Shown here piece after piece: positions 57,969-64,000 of a stretch of DNA of 64,000 nucleotides. A program made the translations under genes and the position numbers. Each line of letters opens with the position of its first letter. Position 1 is the first letter of the stretch. This stretch comes from Breoghania sp. (GTDB taxonomy: Bacteria > Pseudomonadota > Alphaproteobacteria > Rhizobiales > Stappiaceae), in the NCBI RefSeq assembly GCF_030066895.1, contig NZ_JASJAV010000003.1, positions 1 through 64,000 on the forward strand. The letters run 5' to 3'. A model generated the notes under the pieces. It saw only the letters and a program-made list of their open reading frames with translations. It was not told the origin of the DNA and did not search any database.

Positions 57969-59626
57969 TCAGCCGCCGAAAAGCTTGTGAAAGAAGCCGT
58001 CGCCACCCGCAGAAGGGAGGACCCGATTGCCGTGCTCGACGGTCCCTCCGCCAATGGCGACGTTGCGTGGCGGAGCCGGTACGGGTGGCGTCTGCACAAC
58101 CAGCGGACCTCCCACGGGAATACCGGAAAGGGGCACCATCGGCATATGCTCGTGAGCCTTTGCCATGAAATCGTGCCAGATCGTTGCCGGAAGCGAGCCG
58201 CCGGTTGCCGACTTGGTCGGCGATCCGTCATCGTTTCTAAGCCAGACGGCGGCCGTGTAATTCGCCGTGAAACCAATGAACTAGGCGTCATGAAAATCCT
58301 GACTAGTGCCCGTCTTTCCGCCTGCCGGTCTATCACCCAGACGCGCGCGCTTTCCCGTGCCGGAAAACAGGGTCTCTCCGAGCATGGAATCCATTTCGCG
58401 CAGCTTGTCGGGCGCAATCACCTGACCGGGACCATCGACCACGCGGTGATAGAGCACCTTGCCGCTTTCCGTCTTCACCTCGCGAATGACATGGGGGACG
58501 ACACCCCAACCGCCATTGGAGAAGGGCACATAGGCGGCGGCAATTTCCAGCGGCGTCACCTCCGAGGTGCCGAGCGCGATGGAAGGATTGACCTTCAACG
58601 GCGAGGTGATGCCGAGCCGCCGGGCGGTGGCGGCGACATTCTTCGGTCCGACTTCCTGTCCAAGGCGGGCGGCAACCGTGCTGAGCGAATGGGCCAGGGC
58701 CGTTTGCAATGTCACCGGTCCGCGATAGCGCTTGGAATAGTTCTTCGGCTTCCAGCCATTGATGGAAATCGGCCCGTCGACCCGGATCGTATCCAGCGTC
58801 AATCCCTGCGGCCGCATCGACGCCATAGGCGCCGGCGCCAAAATAGACCCGGTTGAGATACAGCTCCAGGACCTGATCCTTGGAGTAGCGGGTCTCCAGC
58901 CACAGGGCGAGCACCACCTCCTGCATCTTGCGGCTGATGGTGCGCTCATGGGTCAGGAACAGGTTCTTGGCGAGCTGCTGGGTCAGGGTCGAGCCGCCCT
59001 GGACCACTCCGCCGCGCACAAGATTGGTGACCATGGCCCGCAACAGATCTATGAAATCTATGCCGAAATGACTTCTGAACCGACGGTCCTCGATGGCGAT
59101 GACCGCGTTCGGCAGATATTTGGGAAGCTCATCGATATGAAGCGCTTCTCCGCCGGTCTCGCCGCGATTGGCGATCAGCCGCCCCTCGGCGGAAACGATC
59201 TTGATGTTCGGCGGACGGGCCGGAACCTTACAGTCATAGCTCTGGGTCAACTGGGCGGCAAAATAGGCGAGCGTTCCCGCAACGACGATCGTGCCCCAGA
59301 CGCAGGCAACCATTCCCCAATAGAGCGCGCGGCGAAAAGTGGGTGAAGCGACCACCGCCGCCACCGGTCTTGCGGCGCGCCTTGCGGCGCTTCCCACCCG
59401 ATGCCGGACGCGCACGGCGGGGCGCTGCGGACGCCGTGTCCGTCCGTGCGGGGGCGGGCGCCTTGTGTGCAGACTTTGGCGGTCGCTTCTTGGCTCCGGC
59501 AGCCTTCTTCGTCCCCTTGGACGCGGCTGGACGATCGGACGGGTCGATCCGCGGGCCGGATTCAGCGCGAGCGCTGCCCATTCTCGGTTCGATGCGTTCG
59601 CCGCATCTACCGCGCCTGCTGGCCAT
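57969..59626 (-). pseudogene. Class A penicillin-binding protein (PBP1A-like) with internal deletion, frameshift and TAG
   Basis: Bifunctional peptidoglycan synthase. A long basic, Ala/Pro-rich N-terminus (KKAAGAKKRPPKSAHKAPAP) is followed, after a shift near 59340, by the TM WGMVACVWGTIVVAGTLAYF and the glycosyltransferase domain: catalytic EDRRFRSHFGIDFIDLLRAM, QGGSTLTQQLAKNLFLTHER, LELYLNRVYFGAGAYGVDAA. There, at about 58810, sequence jumps to TLDTIRVDGPISINGWKPKN, close to the end of the transpeptidase domain. About 250-280 residues, including the active-site SxxK, are missing. KTGT (GGKTGTSQDFHD) remains, but TAG at 58281-58283 interrupts DFHDA-FIGFTANY at Trp. Ends at TGA 57969. Not functional. 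Confidence 0.88.
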
Positions 59627-59858
59627 TGGCCGCCTCTCGCCTCGCATATCAGTTGGGTGGAATTGCGCCGGTACGCATCCGTCGCGCATTACGCCTAACG
59701 CTAGAATGCAGCGTTTTAAGGGGCGGTTAAGCTTGACGGAGTTTCACCAACCGAGATCGATCCCAGGTAGCTTGTAACGCGCGAACCAGTTTCCGCTTGA
59801 ACCGCGCCCGGCTCTCGCAAACACTGCATCGACAATTTTCAGTATGAGGGAGACGTGA

Positions 59859-60151
59859 ATGACAAAGGCCTATTGGATTGCGCGGGTCGATGTGGAGGAT
59901 CCGGAGATCTACAAGGATTATACGCCACCGCCAAGCCGGTCTTTGAACGCCACAAGGCGCGATTCCTGGTTCGCGGAGGAGAATACTCCGCATTGGAGGG
60001 AACCAACCGCAACCGCAACGTCGTGATCGAGTTCGACAGCTACGAGGAGGCGCTGGCCTGTTACAACTCGCCGGAATATCAGGCCGCGAAAGCCATCCGC
60101 ACGGCCGTTTCGACCGGCGATCTTCTGATCATCAAGGGATGTGACGGGTAG
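59859..60151 (+). pseudogene. DUF1330 protein, one frameshift
   Basis: Small ferredoxin-like-fold protein of unknown role. Starts MTKAYWIARVDVEDPEIYKD, the DUF1330 opening, then near 59922 the frame shifts; the remainder AKPVFERHKARFLVRGGEYS, NVVIEFDSYEEALACYNSPE and YQAAKAIRTAVSTGDLLIIK is in the next frame, ending at 60151. A single small indel (around ttatacgccaccgcc) is the only lesion, so a base-calling error is possible. Convergent with the OlsB-like gene. Confidence 0.8.
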
Positions 60152-60178
60152 GGTTCGCTTGCCCGCAACCAAATGGGC

Positions 60179-60198
60179 GGCCGTCCCCAGGGACGGCC
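60179..60198. terminator. Possible bidirectional terminator hairpin
   Basis: ggccgtcc/ggacggcc with loop ccag, between convergent DUF1330 and OlsB-like genes. No T-run, so the call is tentative. Confidence 0.4.
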
Positions 60199-60251
60199 CT
60201 CGCATGTCTGCGTCGAACCGTTCCGCCGGTTCCGCCCGATCAAATGGCGCC

Positions 60252-61220
60252 TTAGCTGGCGAACCGTTCCGCACCGCTGCCGTAGTAATTCACGTAGCGC
60301 GCGCTCAACGACGCGACCGGGGCGATGATCAGCACATCGGTCGTGCCGAACTGGTGATCGACCACGGCGCCGTCGCCGATATGTGCACCGAGCCGCAGAT
60401 ACCCTTTGATGAGCGGCGGCATTTCCCGCATCGCGGCGCGCAGATCCACCGCTTCCGCCGGCATGCGGTTCATCTCCACATAACGCTCATCGAGCGCCCG
60501 CACGCGCCATTCCTCCGGTGCGCGGTTGAAATGGTGCAGGAAGGAGAGCGGCAGGGCTAGGCAGTCCGGGTCGGTATTCTCGAAGGAGGCGCAGCCGATC
60601 ATGGCATCGATGCCGTGCATCAGCACGTAGGCCCAGATGCCGTGCCACAGAAGCTCCACCGTGCGCTTGTTGCGGTAGGGCTTGAGAACGCAGGAGCGGC
60701 CGAGCTCGAGGAATTTCAGGTCGGGCTTGGCATCGATCAGGGTCTGGATGTCGTATTCACCGGCGGTATAGAACCCGCCGCACCCTTCCGCCGCGGACTG
60801 GCGCAACAACCGATAGGTGGCGACGATCTTCGGCTTGCGGCGGCCGAACGGCTTGGCACGTTCGGGCACATCATGATCCAACACGAGAAGGTGATCGCAG
60901 ATATCGTCGAAGGCATCCGCATCACGCCCAGTAGAAAGCATATGGCCGTCGGCGATCGCGGACATCTCCTCATAGAAGACGTGGTAGCGCAGTTCCTGCG
61001 CCTTCTTGATTTCAAACGCCTTGCGGGCAATGCGCACTTCCAGCGGACCGATGCGACCGAGCGAAACCGGCGCGTCGTTGCTCCGCCGGGTATCCACTCC
61101 GCCGCGCGGCAATGCGAATCCGTGAACCGGCAGCCAGCCTCCGACCCCCGTGCTGTCACGATGAATCGGCATGAATTTGCGCACCAGTCTGGTAGGCGAC
61201 AATTTGCCTTGCTGTCTCAT
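60252..61220 (-). CDS. GNAT-type N-acyltransferase, OlsB-like (ornithine lipid synthesis)
   Basis: Resembles OlsB/hemolysin-related N-acyltransferases that attach a 3-hydroxyacyl chain to ornithine, the first step in phosphorus-free ornithine lipids. RIARKAFEIKKAQELRYHVF is the start of the domain, with SAIADGHMLSTGRDADAFDD, IVATYRLLRQSAAEGCGGFY, LKFLELGRSCVLKPYRNKRT and MHGIDAMIGCASFENTDPD as family blocks. About 322 aa, longer at the N-terminus than classical OlsB. OlsA is not adjacent, so the substrate remains inferred. Clean frame. Confidence 0.82.
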   Translation of the reverse strand: MRQQGKLSPTRLVRKFMPIHRDSTGVGGWLPVHGFALPRGGVDTRRSNDAPVSLGRIGPLEVRIARKAFEIKKAQELRYHVFYEEMSAIADGHMLSTGRDADAFDDICDHLLVLDHDVPERAKPFGRRKPKIVATYRLLRQSAAEGCGGFYTAGEYDIQTLIDAKPDLKFLELGRSCVLKPYRNKRTVELLWHGIWAYVLMHGIDAMIGCASFENTDPDCLALPLSFLHHFNRAPEEWRVRALDERYVEMNRMPAEAVDLRAAMREMPPLIKGYLRLGAHIGDGAVVDHQFGTTDVLIIAPVASLSARYVNYYGSGAERFAS

Positions 61221-61529
61221 GAAATCCGGCCTTTGCCCCGCATTGATGCCCGTTGTTCAGGCGCGGCTTGGCGCTTACCCATCTATGGCCGGTTCAGACC
61301 CGGCTCCCTCATCAAACGCTTGAGCGGGAGGTCTTACGTAGCGAAAACCGACCCAGCTTAAGCGTTCATAAACCTCAGATTTCCAACAGTTCAATGACAC
61401 CCGGTCCCGCTGTTGAGGCAGAGATGACATTCGCGGCGGGTTGCTATGGTTAGCCGGCAATGTAACGGCTGTCCGGCCCCTAGTCACGTTTCCCGGTGTA
61501 GAGGAGCAAGAAACCGGGGAGCCGCTTAT

Positions 61530-63717
61530 GCCAGGCCTGCACGCTTCATAAGGCCCGACAGGACCGTCGGGGTCGAGCGGCTTTGTCAGGAAGTCGTCAG
61601 CGCCGGAGCGCTCCGCTTCCGCCCGCGATTCAGGCGTGATATCCCGCCGTCAGCGCATAGATGGGGACAGTCTCCAGACCGTGCGCCCGCTCAGCTTCCC
61701 GGATACGACGGATGGCCTCCAGGCCGTCCGCACCCGGCATGTGCAGATCCATGAAGATTGCGGAGAACGGGGGATCTTTGCCCGTGTGACTGCGCGTGAC
61801 GGAGGCCAGCGCGGTTTCGCCGTTGCGCGCAACGACCGGATCGTGGCCATGCCGTTTCAAAAGCGCGGTGGTGAGCATCAGATTGATGTCATTGTCTTCG
61901 GCCACGAGAATGCGAAACGACCGGGACGCGAGAGCGGCGAAGCGCCGGACTCGTCGCGCCATGAGGCTTCCCCGTCGCCCACAGGTTCGCCTGCAATCAG
62001 CGCGGCCACGACCTTGATCAGCGACACGCTGCGCACGGGCTTGACCAGATAGGTATCGAACCCGGCAGCGCGTAGCGCAGGCAACTGGCCGCGTTCGGCC
62101 GGAATGACCAGAACGATGACGGGCGCCGTTAATTCCTTGCCCCGCACGCCTTCAAGCTAGTGGGCCGGATCGCGAAGCGAGGCATGGTCGACCAGCAACA
62201 CATCCGAGGCGGCTTTGACGTCGGCCTGTTCGTCAACCTGATCCACCGTGAAGCCAAGATCGCGCAACCGGCGCTCCATCAGGGTACCGCCATCCCTTCC
62301 GAATAGAGCAGGCCAATGCGACGGTCGGCGAAATCCGCCCGGTTCGGTAGGGCGGTGTCCTTGCCGGCGGCAACGTCGAAATCGAAGGAGAAGGTCGCGC
62401 CCTGTCCGGGCTCGCTATCGATGGAGATACGTCCGTTCATCGCCTCGACGATGCGCTGCGAAATCGCAAGGCCGAGGCCGGTGCCGCCGTAGCGCCGGGC
62501 CGGACCGAGATCGACCTGTTCGAATTCGGTGAAAAGCCGCCCGGCCGCCTCGGTGGTCAGATCGATACCGGTATCGTGAACGCGGGCGGTCAGGCGCAGG
62601 GTTCCGTTCTTGGCGGGGATTTCACCCGTGCCGTGGGACGGCGCACGGAGGATCTCGATCAGCACGCCGCCACGGTCTGTGAACTTGATGCCGTTTCCGG
62701 CCAAATTGATGAGGACTGGCACAGGCGCGCAGCATCAAGGAGGACGTCCTCCGGCACATCCGGGGCGACGTAGCACGCGATATCGAGGCCCTTGACCTGA
62801 GCGCGCGGGGCGAGAAGCTCGACCACCCGTTCCGCCAGAAGCTCCAGACGGGTCGGTGTCGGCTGCAGGACCATCTTACCCGCTTCGATCCGCGAGAAAT
62901 CCAGCACCTCATCGATCAGCCCAAGCAGCGCCTCGCCGGAGGAGGCGATCGCGTCGACGTAGCTCGCCTGTTCCGCGGTCAGACTGGTGTCTCGCAAAAG
63001 CGTGCCCATGCCGAGGATGCCGTTCAAGGGCGTGCGGATTTTATGGCTGACGGTCGCCAGAAAGCGCGACTTGGCCTGATTGGCCGACTGGGCCAGATCG
63101 CGGGCCTCGACAAGCGCCTCTTCCGCCCGGCGCCAGGGGGTGACATCGCGCAGAATCGTCTGCACCACCGGACCGAGACCGCCGTCGCGTACAGGCACAT
63201 CGAGACGGGCAAACCAACGCGGACCGGCCGCCGTTTCCAGCGCGAGATCGCCGGTGCCGGGCAGAACGTCGTCCCCGACGCCTGAGGATTGCGCCCGCGG
63301 CAGACGGAAAGGTTCATCGCCGAGCCGAGCCGGGCCGGATCGCAATTGAAGGAGCGCACAAACGTCTCATTGGCATAGACGATGCGCCCGCGCATCCCGC
63401 CTGAAGATGACATCTCCGAGCGCGTTGATGACGGAGATATGGCAATCGTCGAATTCGCGCAATTCCCAGACGAGATCGTCGAGCGCTTCCGCCTGGCGGC
63501 GCAACTCAGCCGTTTCCGCCTCGTGAGCGGACTTGTGCCCGCCGATATCGACGGCCCGCAGGATCGCAACAGCACCGGCACCGGCCAGGAAAGCAATGGC
63601 GAGACCGGCGAGAGGCGCCGGGGACGGACGGTCGAGGAGGAAGACGCCAAAGGCAATAGCGGCGAGAACAAGCGCGGATGCGGCCGAAAGAAACCAGGGC
63701 GTGATGTGATGGCGCAC
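61530..63717 (-). pseudogene. Hybrid sensor histidine kinase (2 TM, PAS, HisKA, HATPase, two receivers), many lesions
   Basis: Starts near 63717 (GTG; HHITPWFLSAASALVLAAIA) with two TMs, then a PAS region split by a shift near 63400 (FRRD/GRIVYANETFVRSFNCDP) and another near 63290. The HisKA/HATPase core follows: FLATVSHKIRTPLNGILGMG, where the family has SHEIRTP; near 62725 a shift separates DVLLDAARL from LINLAGNGIKFTDRGGVLIE. GTGLGLAISQRIVEAMNGRI is intact. A shift near 62290 leads to LRDPAH, TAG at 62157-62159, and LEGVRGKELTAPVIVLVIPA. A shift near 61950 precedes the second receiver RILVAEDNDINLMLTTALLK. Another near 61635 ends it; the 3' boundary is uncertain. At least six lesions. Ligand unknown. 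Confidence 0.82.
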
Positions 63718-64000
63718 ATTGGTATGCGGCTCGTACCAGGCGGTGTTTTCAGTGTGGGAAGGTGGGACAGAAGTCGATTGCGAACGCGAGTGGGCGGAAG
63801 ACGATGCGGATTGCGCGTCCTCAAAACCGTCACCGGTGTTTTCTACCCCTTACCGCATGGGCGGTTTCAGTCCCTGTCTACCCCGTCAGGAACGCTTGCC
63901 CGAACGCGCGAAATTCGCGGAAATCGCGCGGCAACCGTCTCCCGTTGCAGACAATGTGGCGCAAAGGCATTGCCAAAGCCTTGCGATGATCCGCGACAGA
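63718..64000. other. Region upstream of the hybrid kinase remnant, window end
   Basis: About 280 bases with no supported gene. On the minus strand the kinase frame extends a little upstream (HSRSQSTSVPPSHTENTAWY) without a start codon, so part of the true N-terminus may be here in damaged form. Confidence 0.4.

Noticed and set aside
63762..63989. Small + strand frame at the window end
   Set aside because: Basic low-complexity translation, overlaps the kinase upstream region, no ribosome-binding site.

Overview
The window looks like chromosome of a GC-rich alphaproteobacterium, most likely of the Hyphomicrobiales (rhizobial or Stappia-like). The reasons are an ActS/ActR (RegB/RegA) redox pair, a CycM-type anchored cytochrome c, an OlsB-type acyltransferase, SecB, an HrcA-type heat-shock repressor, an mmcB gene with an alphaproteobacterial SOS box (GTTC-N7-GTTC), and a rhizobial-looking hisB-DUF2628-hisH-hisA-hisF-hisE-coaA cluster. 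There is no prophage, CRISPR array or rRNA operon; one tRNA (Arg, CCG) is present.

Layout: 1-4.6 kb, a Yej-type peptide ABC transporter (yejA1, broken yejA2, yejB running off the left edge). 4.8-8.7 kb, cycM, kdsB, pheA and an adenosine kinase. 8.7-11.8 kb, an acid-sugar catabolic block (Ldh-type dehydrogenase, broken FCD regulator, DUF1537 kinase). 12-14.5 kb, an IS3 remnant, a broken lipase-like hydrolase and a broken TetR regulator. 15-18.2 kb, tRNA-Arg, a broken PAS protein, mmcB and a broken DUF1284 gene. 18.3-26 kb, actR/actS, secB, a ThiF/MoeB gene, hrcA, rph, rdgB and hemW. 26-29.7 kb, a shattered PHA depolymerase with a helix-hairpin-helix tail, DUF2852 and a YgjP metallopeptidase. 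29.7-31.8 kb, an AT-rich-led two-gene module resembling EACC1 plus a caspase-like protease. 31.8-39.7 kb, polA, an acyltransferase, a PagL-like barrel, a ferredoxin-like gene, tspO, folK and folP. 39.9-43.5 kb, broken phoD, a 266-bp palindrome, broken marR and nudC. 43.5-50 kb, a second acid-sugar block (pdxA2-like, hydroxyacid dehydrogenase, DapA-like, TctA/TctC/TctB, iron alcohol dehydrogenase). 50-56 kb, pyrF, the his cluster and coaA. 56-64 kb, a broken chemoreceptor, a broken class A penicillin-binding protein, DUF1330, the OlsB-like gene and a broken hybrid histidine kinase.

The most striking property is that about half of the recognisable genes are damaged, often several times, by single-base indels, short tandem duplications, nonsense changes explicable as G:C to A:T (mostly TGG to TAG) and gene-internal deletions. 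Damage is not spread by chance: housekeeping and biosynthetic genes (polA, kdsB, pheA, all his genes, pyrF, coaA, folKP, hemW, rph, secB) read cleanly over about 26 kb, while transporters, regulators, sensors, storage, chemotaxis and phosphate genes carry most lesions. I read this as early reductive evolution (a recently host-restricted or niche-restricted lineage); the alternative, a low-quality consensus, has to be excluded with reads. The best candidate for a poorly described functional system is the EACC1-caspase module at 29.99-31.80 kb.

Family assignments, domain boundaries and 'original' residues at lesions come from recall of the families, not from database searches.
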